In this document: in pieces, positions 1 through 8,238 of the stretch | How positions within the stretch are numbered: position 1 is the stretch's first letter | Layout: each line of letters opens with the position of its first letter | Origin: an uncultured Clostridia bacterium | GTDB lineage: Bacteria > Bacillota > Clostridia > Christensenellales > Pumilibacteraceae | Direction of reading: 5' to 3' | DNA: 64,000 nucleotides | NCBI GenBank assembly: GCA_947175195.1 | Contig: CAMWLQ010000005.1 | Span: 50,303-114,302 of the forward strand | Notes under the pieces: generated by a model | What the model was told of the DNA's origin: nothing | The model's input: only the letters and a program-made list of their open reading frames with translations | The model's database searches: none | Made by a program: the position numbers and the translations under genes

Positions 1-1164
1 GAGTATAAGCACGTCCTTGCCGCTTTCCACCTGCTCCACCGCTTTGTCCGCTACCTCGTATGCGCTCATTTCGGGTTGAAGGTCGTAGGTTGCGACCTTG
101 GGACTGGCGACCAGCACGCGCGTTTCGTTGTCGTTGGGCTTTTCCACACCGCCGTTAAAAAAGAACGTGACGTGCGCGTACTTTTCGGTTTCGGCAACGC
201 GCGCCTGCGTGTAGCCCTTTGCCGCAAGGTATTCGCCCAGCGTGTTCTTTAAGTGCCGAGGCGGGAACGCCGTCATAATATTTTTCAGCGTGACGTCGTA
301 CTGGGTCATGCCGACGTAGGTTATTTGCTTGTATCCGCCCATGCGCTCAAAGCAATCGAATTCGGGCTCGGTTATGGCGCGGGAAATTTGGCGAGCGCGG
401 TCGGCACGGAAATTGTAGAATATCATGCCGTCGCCCGCGTTGATGCCCTTGTAATCGCCTATTACGACGGGCTCGACAAACTCGTCCATCGTGCCTGCGG
501 CATAGCTGGACGCTATTGCCGAATCGGCTGTGGAAAAGTGCTTGCCCGACGCGGCGAACACCGCGTTGTAGCCGCGCGCCACGCGCTCCCAGCGGTTGTC
601 CCTGTCCATATAGTAATATCTACCGACAACGGTAGCAATCGCGCCCACGCCGATCTCTTGGATCTTTTGTTCGAGCTCGCGTATGAACGCCCTGCCCGAA
701 TCGGGCGGCACGTCGCGCCCGTCGGTAATGCAATGCACGTACACCTTTTTCACGCCGCGCGCCTTGCACAGCTCGAGCAGTGCGTAAAGGTGAGTGTTCA
801 TGCTGTGAACGCCGCCGTTGCTGAGCAGCCCCACCAAGTGCAGCGCCGCGCCGTCCTTGGCGTTTACCGCGTCGATAACGGTATTGAACGCGGCGTTCTT
901 GCCGAACGTACCGTTCTTGATAGCGTCGTCAATGGTGGTTATGTCCTGATATACAACCCGACCTGCGCCGAGGTTGAGGTGTCCGACTTCGCTGTTGCCC
1001 ATTTGCCCTTCCGGCAAGCCCACGGCGTAGCCCGACGCGTCGATAAACGTGTGCGGGTACTTATTCATGAGCATATCGATAAACGGCTTTTTAGCCTTTT
1101 TTACGGCGTTGCCGTATTCGTCGGGATTGTAGCCGAATCCGTCAAGAATGATAAGTGCGTTCAT
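1..1164 (-). CDS. gpmI: 2,3-bisphosphoglycerate-independent phosphoglycerate mutase (C-terminus outside window)
   Basis: Interconverts 3- and 2-phosphoglycerate in cytoplasmic glycolysis using two divalent metals. The first 388 codons are visible; the family is about 510 residues, so the end lies beyond base 1. Hallmarks read directly: LDGFG with a metal-binding Asp near residue 8, MGNSEVGHLNLGAG with the phosphorylated Ser58, YYYMDRDNRWER, NFRADRARQ and the later TEKYAHVTFFFNGG segment. The ATG at 1164 is preceded by AAGAGGTT, a good ribosome site. It follows tpiA on the same strand with a 202-bp gap that contains GC-rich imperfect hairpins (about 1270-1330) and no ORF I would call, so glycolytic co-expression is likely. 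Identity is secure. Confidence 0.96.
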   Translation of the reverse strand, partial: MNALIILDGFGYNPDEYGNAVKKAKKPFIDMLMNKYPHTFIDASGYAVGLPEGQMGNSEVGHLNLGAGRVVYQDITTIDDAIKNGTFGKNAAFNTVIDAVNAKDGAALHLVGLLSNGGVHSMNTHLYALLELCKARGVKKVYVHCITDGRDVPPDSGRAFIRELEQKIQEIGVGAIATVVGRYYYMDRDNRWERVARGYNAVFAASGKHFSTADSAIASSYAAGTMDEFVEPVVIGDYKGINAGDGMIFYNFRADRARQISRAITEPEFDCFERMGGYKQITYVGMTQYDVTLKNIMTAFPPRHLKNTLGEYLAAKGYTQARVAETEKYAHVTFFFNGGVEKPNDNETRVLVASPKVATYDLQPEMSAYEVADKAVEQVESGKDVLIL

Positions 1165-1366
1165 TATTTTAACCTCTTGGTAATTATTATGTGTATATAC
1201 TATATTATTTTGCGGCACAAGAGCAAATGAGCAAGTGACGCGCCAAGATTGCGTAGGCAATTTTTGTGATAAGCAGGACGCGTGCTACGCTCGTAGTGGA
1301 GCTACGTGCGCAGTGCGCGGACGAACTTAGCGCAAAAACTGATAGCAAGATGGCGCATGAACTTGA

Positions 1367-2119
1367 TTATTTGCTCGCATTAACAATATATGCAAAGTCG
1401 TCCGGTTTTAAGCTTGCACCGCCGATAAGACCGCCGTCGATTTGCTCCTGCGCCATAAGTCCTTCTACGTTTTTGGCGTTCATGCTGCCGCCGTACTGGA
1501 TGCGCATGCCGTCCGCAATCTTAGCGCCGTACAGCTCCTTAACGACCGAACGGATATACCCGATTGTTTCGTTTGCCTGCTCGTCGGTAGCCGTCTTGCC
1601 CGTGCCGATTGCCCAAACGGGCTCGTATGCGATAACAACCTTGGCAGCGTCCTCGGCGGTAACACCCTCGAAAGCACCCACTACCTGCGTGCGGCACACC
1701 GTTTCGGTCTTGCCGCCCTCGCGCTCGGCGAGCATTTCGCCAACGCACACGATAGGCTTAAGGTCGTTTTTGAGCGCCTGCACAAGCCGAGCATTGACCG
1801 TCTTGTCCGTTTCACCAAAGTACTGGCGGCGTTCGCTGTGTCCGATAATAACGTACGTCGCGCCCGCCTCTTTGAGCATCGCTGCGGAAATCTCGCCCGT
1901 AAACGCGCCGCTGTCCGCCCACGCGATGTTTTGCGCGCCCACCGCAATATTCGTGCCTTTGGTAAGCTCCGCAGCAAGCGCAATGTCGGTGAACGGCACG
2001 CACACGACAACGTCGCACTTGGCGTCCGTTACTTTGGGCGCAAGCGCGGTTATAAGCTCGCGGCATTCCGCCGCCGTTTTGTTCATTTTCCAGTTTCCCG
2101 CAATGATGGGCTTTCTCAT
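1367..2119 (-). CDS. tpiA: Triosephosphate isomerase
   Basis: Interconverts dihydroxyacetone phosphate and glyceraldehyde 3-phosphate. At 250 residues it is the normal length for the TIM-barrel family. The N-terminal GNWKMN holds catalytic Lys12, IIGHSERR holds His94, and AYEPVWAIGTG holds catalytic Glu166. The phosphate-binding GGS and GGASL segments close the barrel. The ATG at 2119 has GGAGGC a few bases upstream. Next gene on the strand is gpmI, so the two glycolytic enzymes are probably transcribed together. Nothing unusual is seen. Confidence 0.98.
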   Translation of the reverse strand: MRKPIIAGNWKMNKTAAECRELITALAPKVTDAKCDVVVCVPFTDIALAAELTKGTNIAVGAQNIAWADSGAFTGEISAAMLKEAGATYVIIGHSERRQYFGETDKTVNARLVQALKNDLKPIVCVGEMLAEREGGKTETVCRTQVVGAFEGVTAEDAAKVVIAYEPVWAIGTGKTATDEQANETIGYIRSVVKELYGAKIADGMRIQYGGSMNAKNVEGLMAQEQIDGGLIGGASLKPDDFAYIVNASK

Positions 2120-2183
2120 AATACTGTCATGCCTCCTATCAGCACAAATTTATATTGATTGGCGCAATGCGCGCGTTGTATCT

Positions 2184-2906
2184 TTATTTATTGTCGCACT
2201 CTATCTTGCGATATATTCCGAGCGCCGTCGCGACCGACGCGTTGAGCGAATTTATTTTGCCGCGCAGCGGGAGCGATAACACCCCGTCGCAAAGCTGTTT
2301 TGTAAGCCGCGAAACGCCTTTGCCTTCCGCGCCGACAACCAGCGCGACCGCGCCGGTAAGATTGGCTTTGTAGATGTCCTCGCCGCCCATGTCGAGCGCG
2401 TACACCCACACGCCGCGGTCTTTGATTTCGCGTATGGCGTCGTTTACGTTGACTACCCGCGCGACCTTAACGTATTCCGCCGCGCCCTCCGCCACCTTGA
2501 TTACGGTGTCGGTTACCGCGACCTGCCTGTTCTTGCCGATTATCACGCCGTGAACGCCGCCGCACTCGGCGGATCTGAGTATACTGCCGAGATTGTGCGG
2601 GTCCTCTATGCCGTCGGGAATGACTATGAACGGCGGCTCGTTTCGGCTTTCCGCAAGCGCGAAAATATCGTCTATGCCGCAATATTCAAAGTCGGACGCG
2701 TAGCCGATACAACCCTGATGCACCGCGCCGTCCGCCGCCCTGTCCAGGCTCTTTTTGTCGCAAAACCGATAGGGCACGCCCGCGCGTTTTGCAAGCGTGA
2801 CGATTTCGGTGGTGCGCTCGTCCGCGCTTTCCCTTAGCTCTATGCGGATAAATCCGCCGCCGCTTTTAAGCCGTTCTATAACGGCGTTTTTGCCGAAGAT
2901 TTTAAT
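2184..2906 (-). CDS. rlmB: 23S rRNA (guanosine-2'-O-)-methyltransferase RlmB / TrmH family, apparent non-canonical start
   Basis: SPOUT-fold methyltransferase predicted to methylate the ribose of a 23S rRNA guanosine (G2251 in E. coli numbering). The trefoil-knot motifs are all visible: DGIEDPHNLGSILRSAE, VVGAEGKGVSRL and LNASVATALGIY. The N-terminal L30e-like substrate domain starts with IFGKNAVIERLKSG, as in the family. The odd point is the start. The frame runs straight back to the thyX stop (TAA at 2919-2921) with no ATG, GTG or TTG before an internal GTG at 2777, which would delete most of the N-terminal domain. The first plausible initiator is ATT at 2906, giving 240 residues, the family's usual length. 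The gene would start by AUU initiation or by coupled reinitiation after thyX. Function is secure; the start is inferred. Confidence 0.88.
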   Translation of the reverse strand: MKIFGKNAVIERLKSGGGFIRIELRESADERTTEIVTLAKRAGVPYRFCDKKSLDRAADGAVHQGCIGYASDFEYCGIDDIFALAESRNEPPFIVIPDGIEDPHNLGSILRSAECGGVHGVIIGKNRQVAVTDTVIKVAEGAAEYVKVARVVNVNDAIREIKDRGVWVYALDMGGEDIYKANLTGAVALVVGAEGKGVSRLTKQLCDGVLSLPLRGKINSLNASVATALGIYRKIECDNK

Positions 2907-2918
2907 AGTTACCGCCGT

Positions 2919-3659
2919 TTAATTTTTATCGGGATTGGTGCGCTGCAATATTTCCTCGTGCAGCTTTTTTACGTCCGCAACCTTACCGCACGACTTTTCG
3001 CCTTCGGGACAGCGCCCGCGCAAGCACCCGGGTCCGCAGTCACGGAACAAGTTTGGCGCGACCTTAATAGCCTCTTCCAGCATAAGCCACGCCACGTTTC
3101 GAATTTCCCACTGCGCACGGTTGCAGCAGCGCAGCTCGAAAAAGTGCATAAGCTCCCGCGCGTTCATCGTGACTATCATTTTGGTTTCGCACGCATTGGG
3201 CAAAATAAACCGCGCGTCCTCATTGGACTTTTCGCCGCGACCGAACGCGCTTTGCCAGTCGTGATACCAGTCCATAATCGTAGCCATTTGCCCTTCGTAC
3301 CGCGCGACCGCCGCAGCGCCCAGCTCCTCTATCGCGGGCGGTATTACATAGTTGAACGCCTCCTCGGACACATAACGCTGCGACCGTACCGAAAACGACG
3401 CTATTCTGTGCCGCGTGATTTGCGCCAAAAACGAGCGCGACACGCCCTCTATCGAAAATGTGAACGACGCATGCTCTACCGGCGACAAGTGCCCCATGTC
3501 CATAAGACGGGATATAAACTTGCCGTTGTCCTTTGCCATGATGTTTTCCGTCAAATCGTCCACGTCCTTGTTGGAATAACAAAGCTTGGCGGCAAGCGCG
3601 ACCGTCGCCTCGGGATCGGCTGTGTAGCGTATCAATTTGACCTTGGGTTTGACTTGCAT
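2919..3659 (-). CDS. thyX: Flavin-dependent thymidylate synthase
   Basis: Makes dTMP from dUMP with methylene-tetrahydrofolate and FAD/NADPH, independently of ThyA. The ThyX signature RHRIASFSVRSQR (about residues 83-95) with its RHR-x7-S pattern is intact. Residues such as HLSPVEHASFTF and the C-terminal RDCGPGCLRG segment also fit the clostridial subgroup. Length is 246 aa. It lies between mrnC and rlmB, an arrangement I recognise from Clostridia (cysS-mrnC-thyX-rlmB); cysS is not in this window. Its TAA stop is in the same frame as rlmB, only 12 bases before that gene's apparent ATT start. Confidence 0.97.
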   Translation of the reverse strand: MQVKPKVKLIRYTADPEATVALAAKLCYSNKDVDDLTENIMAKDNGKFISRLMDMGHLSPVEHASFTFSIEGVSRSFLAQITRHRIASFSVRSQRYVSEEAFNYVIPPAIEELGAAAVARYEGQMATIMDWYHDWQSAFGRGEKSNEDARFILPNACETKMIVTMNARELMHFFELRCCNRAQWEIRNVAWLMLEEAIKVAPNLFRDCGPGCLRGRCPEGEKSCGKVADVKKLHEEILQRTNPDKN

Positions 3660-3710
3660 GATCGTTCCTTATAGTATATTACTTGTTTAGCGGCAAAAGT
3701 AGAATTTAGT

Positions 3711-4157
3711 TTACGGCTTTGCCGTTACTCTTAAACCTATTTGAACGCATTGCTCCAATAGCTCGCGTTCGCGATTGACGTTGCCCGACACGTGCACGTA
3801 CCCGATAACCGCCTCCAACGCCGTCGCCTTGTGGTAAGCGTCCGGCGACGCGGTTTTGGCACGGGAATGTAAATGCGCGTTTTTGGCGCGCCGCGCAACG
3901 TCCGCCTCTTCTGCGGTCAGCGCGTTACCGAGCATAAGCTCGTCCAGCACGGCGGCTTGGCATTTGGCATTGACCAGCCGCGACGCCGCGGTGTGGAGCG
4001 TGCCCACAACACTGTCGGTCGCCGCCGTAACGTACTCCCGAACATACAGCGTATGAACTGCGTCGCCTATGAACGCCAGTCCTACGGGCGTCAGCCTTTG
4101 CACTACTGTATTTTCCACATACTCATTATACATTTTGTCGAAAAATAAGTCAAACAT
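3711..4157 (-). CDS. mrnC: Mini-ribonuclease III
   Basis: RNase III catalytic domain without a double-stranded RNA-binding domain, acting in 23S rRNA 3'-end maturation. Visible family motifs are LAFIGDAVHTLYVREYV (first acidic cluster), RAKNAHLHSRAKT, and ALEAVIGYVH (second acidic cluster, Glu-Ala-x-x-Gly). The open frame extends to an ATG at 4217 (168 aa). No candidate start has a clear Shine-Dalgarno sequence. I chose the ATG at 4157 (148 aa) because family members are about 130-145 residues and the conserved domain begins near residue 20 of this version. It is followed 51 bp later by thyX. Confidence 0.9.
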   Translation of the reverse strand: MFDLFFDKMYNEYVENTVVQRLTPVGLAFIGDAVHTLYVREYVTAATDSVVGTLHTAASRLVNAKCQAAVLDELMLGNALTAEEADVARRAKNAHLHSRAKTASPDAYHKATALEAVIGYVHVSGNVNRERELLEQCVQIGLRVTAKP

Positions 4158-4233
4158 TTTAATATGCGTACAACCATTTGGCACGACCATTTTGCCCGCA
4201 AACAATAATTTGAGCATTAGGTCAAAAAAATAC

Positions 4234-4262
4234 TTGAATTATGCAAATTGACATGATATAAT
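4234..4262 (+). promoter_or_regulatory. Sigma-A promoter for the CpXC gene
   Basis: TTGAAT (4234-4239), 17-bp spacer, perfect TATAAT (4257-4262), about 30 bp before the downstream ATG at 4293 and its GAGGG ribosome site. Confidence 0.7.
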
Positions 4263-4292
4263 ATATATAGAATCAATTTACGAGGGCACAGA

Positions 4293-4910
4293 ATGACCAA
4301 AACCGTATCTTTTAAATGCGCCAAATGCGAAAAGACACATACATTTACCATAGGCGCACAGGACATTGCCATGCTGCAAGACGCTATGGCAAAAATGCCC
4401 GAACGCGACGCGGATAAGCTGTTAGAGGCAGTCAACCGCATGCTTATGAACAAAAACGAGGCGCAGCGCACCGCGTTCATGATGAACAACGCCGACGCCC
4501 TGTCTATGATAAACTACGACTTGTGCGCACAATCCATAAATTTGTTCGACGCGGAAGACATCCGCAACATTTACGGCAAGTACACGCAGGACCAAATAGA
4601 CAGGCTCAACAAAAGCATGGGACTGTGGGCGACGGCACAAATGTCCGAGGGCTTTATTGCGTTTAACTGCATATTCTATTGCCGAAAGTGCAAAAAGCTC
4701 ACGCAGGGCATGTTCTTAAAGGTGCGCTCGGTGGAAGACAAAAAAGAACGCACATTCCTTTACACCCCCAAATGCCCCAACTGCAACAGCGACCTTGCAT
4801 TGGTAAACGACGCAAACATGGGCTATATGTTCGACGGGCTTACCGCCCGCGCCCCCTGCCCCGACTGCGGCGGCAAAATATCGGTTGTGGACGTTCGTTT
4901 CAAACCGTAA
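4293..4910 (+). CDS. CpXC-type zinc-ribbon protein
   Basis: A 205-residue cytoplasmic protein of unknown role. It begins with a CpXC-like ribbon (FKCAKCEKTHTF) and has two further Cys pairs, YCRKCKKLT near residue 130 and PKCPNCNSDL near 165, plus a terminal PCPDCGGKISV. This pattern of paired CxxC knuckles resembles the CpXC domain family, so structural zinc is expected. It is a single-gene unit with its own promoter and a strong terminator. No enzymatic motif is visible. Confidence 0.8.
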   Translation: MTKTVSFKCAKCEKTHTFTIGAQDIAMLQDAMAKMPERDADKLLEAVNRMLMNKNEAQRTAFMMNNADALSMINYDLCAQSINLFDAEDIRNIYGKYTQDQIDRLNKSMGLWATAQMSEGFIAFNCIFYCRKCKKLTQGMFLKVRSVEDKKERTFLYTPKCPNCNSDLALVNDANMGYMFDGLTARAPCPDCGGKISVVDVRFKP

Positions 4911-4931
4911 TAAATAATAAATCAACAACTC

Positions 4932-4964
4932 AAAACGGCGCATAACGTATGCGCCGTTTTTGTG
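4932..4964. terminator. Bidirectional intrinsic terminator
   Basis: Perfect 13-bp stem (AAAACGGCGCATA at 4932-4944 and its complement at 4948-4960) with a 3-nt loop and flanking A and T runs. It sits between the convergent CpXC gene (+) and SAP gene (-), serving both. Confidence 0.9.
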
Positions 4965-4978
4965 TACCGCAAACTTAT

Positions 4979-5581
4979 TTATAAATCGACGTTATCTGCG
5001 TTTTGCAAGATAAACTCTCTCGAATAAACCTTTGGCAAATCGGAATCGCGCAGCCTTGCCCAAAACATACTTGCCGCCTTGAGCCTGTCGGGAAAGCGCG
5101 CCGTATAGTCGTCGGCGCAAAAATCATGCAAAAACTTGTTCCACTGGCAGCTCGACTTGTCATACTCGGCATACTTGCTTTTGCCCAACCTTACGTCAAG
5201 CAAGTCCCCTAACGTAAAAGAGCCGTCGCCGTTTTGCTTGACCGCCTTTGCCGTGGCGACCGTGTCGGCGGTGAACTTAAAATTCTTATCGCCCGTCACT
5301 CGAATAAAAAAATCCCGAAACTTAGGTCCGAACGTAAAGCCGCAAGCCAGCAACGGCGTGTTCAACGTCAGCTCGGAAACGACGGGCTTAATCCGCGCTT
5401 TGGGCTTGTGCAAAATGCGCTCGCCGTCAAAGTACGCGCGTATAATTTCGTTCAGCTCTATTTTGCTGCCGACGTATTCCAGCCCGAGATTTTTGCATAT
5501 GGCTTGCAGCTCGTCCCAATACCAGTAATACTTGCAAAACTCGGCATACGATTTGATTTGCTCAAACTTCGGTCGTTCCAT
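4979..5581 (-). CDS. SAP-domain / DUF6434-like protein
   Basis: A 200-residue soluble protein. Residues about 15-50 (YYWYWDELQAICKNLGLEY, then GSKIELNEIIRAYF) look like a SAP helix-extension-helix, normally a nucleic-acid-binding element. The C-terminal part, with KFRDFFIR and WNKFLHDFCADD, resembles DUF6434, which often follows SAP in Bacillota; the second assignment is from memory of the family. The ATG at 5581 is preferred over one 16 codons upstream because AAGGAT lies just before it. A TATAAT sits immediately upstream, so the leader is very short. Function unknown. Confidence 0.72.
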   Translation of the reverse strand: MERPKFEQIKSYAEFCKYYWYWDELQAICKNLGLEYVGSKIELNEIIRAYFDGERILHKPKARIKPVVSELTLNTPLLACGFTFGPKFRDFFIRVTGDKNFKFTADTVATAKAVKQNGDGSFTLGDLLDVRLGKSKYAEYDKSSCQWNKFLHDFCADDYTARFPDRLKAASMFWARLRDSDLPKVYSREFILQNADNVDL

Positions 5582-5629
5582 ATCCTTATTATACCACAGC
5601 CGTCCCCAATGTGCAAATCCGTATAGCAA

Positions 5630-5655
5630 AACAAAAACCGCCTTTCGGCGGTTTT
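5630..5655 (-). terminator. Intrinsic terminator
   Basis: Stem AAAACCGCC (5634-5642) with GGCGGTTTT (5647-5655), TTTC loop, and a T-rich tail on the minus strand. It ends transcription of the membrane-protein gene at 5678-6160. Confidence 0.85.
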
Positions 5656-5677
5656 AATTTTCTTGATAATATCAGTT

Positions 5678-6160
5678 TTAAAGCGCGGATACAATGGCAA
5701 AGCCTATTCCGTAGCATATGCCGAACGTGGCGGCAAAGCTTGCAAGCGCGATGATAATTTTGAGCCAAATGGGTTTTACGCTTTTCATTCCCCAAAGCCC
5801 GAGTACGGAGAACAAGCCGCCGATACCGCCGCCTATAGCGCCGCCGACTATGGGAATTATTGCGCAAAGCGCGGGTATGTTGCCCCACGTTATGGTGAGC
5901 AAAAACGGTAAAATACACAGCACAATCTCATACCACTTTACTCGCGGAGTCAAAGCTATGGTTTCTCCGTTTATGCTAAGGCTCGCTCCCTGCAAAAATC
6001 CGCCGTTTGCAATAACCTTGCTACCGTCCTGCATTTGGAATTCTTTTTTGGAAATTTTTTGCAACGGCGTTCCGCCGATCGAAACCGATTTCTTTCCCGT
6101 CCACGCGCTTTCGTCATAAACGATTTCGCCGTATGTTTGGTGTTGAACAGCTGTCCTCAT
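5678..6160 (-). CDS. Small membrane protein of unknown function
   Basis: 160 residues. The first 75 are polar and beta-rich. At least two hydrophobic segments follow (about 78-120, including a Gly-rich stretch GGAIGGGIGG, and about 130-158), so the C-terminal half is membrane-embedded. I do not recognise the family. The ATG at 6160 is chosen over one 7 codons upstream because GAGGAG is spaced correctly from it. It is transcribed divergently from a small XRE regulator; a palindrome covers its promoter, so it is probably that regulator's target. Confidence 0.7.
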   Translation of the reverse strand: MRTAVQHQTYGEIVYDESAWTGKKSVSIGGTPLQKISKKEFQMQDGSKVIANGGFLQGASLSINGETIALTPRVKWYEIVLCILPFLLTITWGNIPALCAIIPIVGGAIGGGIGGLFSVLGLWGMKSVKPIWLKIIIALASFAATFGICYGIGFAIVSAL

Positions 6161-6203
6161 AGCTTTCTCCTCTTGATACATTTAGTGTATTAGCACACAA
6201 TTC

Positions 6204-6232
6204 ATTATACATAAACTGTATAATATTGTCAA
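6204..6232 (-). promoter_or_regulatory. Consensus promoter with overlapping palindromic operator
   Basis: On the minus strand: TTGACA (6227-6232), 17 bp, TATAAT (6204-6209), a perfect consensus promoter for the membrane-protein gene. A perfect inverted repeat ATTATACA (6204-6211) / TGTATAAT (6217-6224), spacer 5, covers its -10. The right arm also contains a plus-strand TATAAT suitable for the XRE gene. A repressor bound here would control both genes. Confidence 0.75.
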
Positions 6233-6250
6233 ATAATTTTAGGTAATAAC

Positions 6251-6472
6251 ATGCAAAAAAATTTAAAATGCGACGTGGGAATTAGACTAAAGGAACGGCG
6301 GCAACAGTTAAACATGACTCAACGGGACGTTGCCAAAGCGTTAGGGGTTTCTCAACCTGTTTACCAACGTTTTGAAAAGGGCATTTTCGAATGTAACTAT
6401 TCGCAGTTGTTTGCATTATGCAAGCTGTTCGATATTTCCGCCGACTACCTATTGGGTCTAACGGACTATTAA
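6251..6472 (+). CDS. XRE-family helix-turn-helix regulator
   Basis: 73-residue Cro/C1-type DNA-binding protein, essentially a lone HTH_3 domain. GIRLKERRQQLNMTQRDVAKAL is followed by the recognition helix region GVSQPVYQRFEKG and the family's terminal SADYLLGLTDY. There is no ligand or dimerisation domain. It is divergent from the membrane protein across an 8+8-bp palindrome overlapping the promoters, so autorepression with control of the neighbour is the simplest reading. Confidence 0.9.
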   Translation: MQKNLKCDVGIRLKERRQQLNMTQRDVAKALGVSQPVYQRFEKGIFECNYSQLFALCKLFDISADYLLGLTDY

Positions 6473-6548
6473 TCCGATTATTTACACGATAGCCGAAACT
6501 GTAAAGACTTATTTGTAAAACACCTATACGAACGACAATTATATAGAT

Positions 6549-6740
6549 TTAATGTTTATGATGATGTTCGCCGTGATGTCCGTGGTGATGCCACCGATGA
6601 TCGTGCGGTCTTTCGTCGCGCGCGCCGTTATTATCGGACGGCTCTTGCGCGCCCGTTTTTGCATAAGCCACGCCCCTCTCGCAGCTCGGATTTGTCAGCG
6701 GACACCGACGCCCGCAGCATGGACAAAATTCATTTTCCAT
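6549..6740 (-). CDS. Small Cys/His-rich protein co-transcribed with the MATE gene
   Basis: 63 residues. The N-terminal half has CPCCGRRCPL and a further Cys near residue 19; the C-terminal tail has about a dozen His residues (DHRWHHHGHHGEHHHKH). Divalent metal binding is likely on composition alone. The ATG at 6740 has a strong AGGAGG site and lies 22 bp after the MATE stop, so it is the distal gene of that operon. Small proteins of this sort next to MATE or MarR genes occur in Clostridia, but no function is established that I know of. Confidence 0.75.
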   Translation of the reverse strand: MENEFCPCCGRRCPLTNPSCERGVAYAKTGAQEPSDNNGARDERPHDHRWHHHGHHGEHHHKH

Positions 6741-6761
6741 AGTTATACCTCCTGATGATTT

Positions 6762-8162
6762 TTAATTGGTATTGCACATTGTTTTGATTTTCTTATTGTA
6801 TGCCGTTACGCATATCAATATCGAAACCGCCGCAGTGCAAATTTCCGATATAGGGAACGCCCACCACACGTATGATTGCGGGGTGCGCGTCAAAGTAAAC
6901 AACCAAACGACGGGCAAAACGATAACCGCAAGACGAAGGGCGGAAATAATAAGCGGGCTTACGGCATAGCGCAACGCCTGCAATACGCCTTGCACGGCAA
7001 TGCTTATTCCCATAAATATATAACCGATACTCGCAATCCGGATTGCGGTTATTACCGTTTTGGTAATCTTATTCCCGCTTTCTCCGCTTGCCATACCGAA
7101 AAGATTTGCAAGCGGTCCCGCAAGGCTTTCAAATAGTACCGTTATTATCAGCGCAACAATAGCAGTGTCTAACAATCCCCATTTTATACAGTCGACAGCG
7201 CGCTGCTTGTTGCCCATTCCGTAGTTATAAGACAGCACGGAAATTATCGTATTAGACAATCCGAAACAAGCAAACAATGCGAACTGCATGATTTTATAGT
7301 AAATTCCGAAACTGCCTTGTAGGAGCGTCGCATTGTACTTTGCCGTACCCAATATGAGATTTACGCCCAGCATCATTACCGACAAAAGCCCTTGCATTAA
7401 AGCCGCTGACAAACCGATATGATAGATTTCTTTTATGACTTTTGCGCTTGGCTTGATATTTTTTACGTTATTGCCAAGCTCTTTGTTGGTGAAATAATGG
7501 AACAGCATTGCCACGACGAGCGATAATATTTGACCTATTACTGTCGCCCACGCCGCGCCCGCCACGCCCATTTTTAAGGGATATATAAATACGTAATCGA
7601 GTACGATATTCGCAACCGCACCGACGATTTGCGATATTGTGGAATACAGTGTTTTGCCCGTGCTTTGCAAAAAACGCTCGTATATGGTAAATCCGATTGC
7701 GCCGAATGACAGCATACAACATATGCCCAAGTATTCGCCGCCCATTTGCGCGACAAGCTTGTTGCCCTTTGACTGAAACGCAATAAACGGTTTTGCGCCG
7801 AATAGACCGAACAACAAAAACACCGCATATATGCAAATGCCCAAAAAGATTCCGTTGCCCACTACTCTATCTGATTTATCTTTATTTTTCTCGCCCAACG
7901 ATTTTGATAAAAGCGCGTTTATCCCCACGCCCGTCCCTACTCCGATCGCTATTATCAAAAGCTGTATCGGAAACGCGTAAGTCAGGGCAAGATTGCCGGC
8001 AACGCCCTCCTCGCCCATATTGATAACAAACGCCGTGTCGACAATGTTGTAAACAGCCTGCAAAATCATAGAAACAATCATCGGCAAACCCATCTTCCAA
8101 ATCAGCTTGCCTATCGGCGCTACTGCCATCTTGTTTTGCGGCTCGGTAATTTCTTGCTGCAT
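6762..8162 (-). CDS. MATE-family multidrug/sodium antiporter
   Basis: 466-residue inner-membrane efflux transporter with about 12 hydrophobic segments in two homologous halves. The N-terminus (GKLIWKMGLPMIVSMILQAVYNIVDTAFVINMG, in two overlapping motifs) is the MatE domain start, and VAGNLALTYAFPIQ and GVGTGVGINALLSK fit the family. Substrate cannot be predicted. The ATG has AAAGGAG upstream. Expression appears conditional, because a terminator hairpin lies between its consensus promoter and its start codon. Confidence 0.94.
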   Translation of the reverse strand: MQQEITEPQNKMAVAPIGKLIWKMGLPMIVSMILQAVYNIVDTAFVINMGEEGVAGNLALTYAFPIQLLIIAIGVGTGVGINALLSKSLGEKNKDKSDRVVGNGIFLGICIYAVFLLFGLFGAKPFIAFQSKGNKLVAQMGGEYLGICCMLSFGAIGFTIYERFLQSTGKTLYSTISQIVGAVANIVLDYVFIYPLKMGVAGAAWATVIGQILSLVVAMLFHYFTNKELGNNVKNIKPSAKVIKEIYHIGLSAALMQGLLSVMMLGVNLILGTAKYNATLLQGSFGIYYKIMQFALFACFGLSNTIISVLSYNYGMGNKQRAVDCIKWGLLDTAIVALIITVLFESLAGPLANLFGMASGESGNKITKTVITAIRIASIGYIFMGISIAVQGVLQALRYAVSPLIISALRLAVIVLPVVWLFTLTRTPQSYVWWAFPISEICTAAVSILICVTAYNKKIKTMCNTN

Positions 8163-8179
8163 AACTCTCCTTTACATAC

Positions 8180-8216
8180 AAAAACGGCGTAAATCCGCAA
8201 TTGGACTTACGCCGTT
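8180..8216 (-). terminator. Leader terminator upstream of MATE gene (candidate attenuator)
   Basis: Minus-strand hairpin: 10-bp outer stem AACGGCGTAA/TTACGCCGTT plus three inner pairs, a 6-nt loop (8197-8202), followed by T5 (8180-8184). It lies about 16 bp before the promoter-proximal start of transcription is complete and 18 bp upstream of the MATE ATG, so most transcripts from 8239-8267 would stop before the gene unless read-through is induced. No alternative antiterminator is obvious by eye. Confidence 0.75.
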
Positions 8217-8238
8217 AAAGCAACTCATTGACACGATT

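Noticed and set aside
1240..1340. GC-rich hairpins between tpiA and gpmI as a riboswitch
   Set aside because: They do not match any riboswitch class I know, and no terminator or ribosome-site sequestration is visible.
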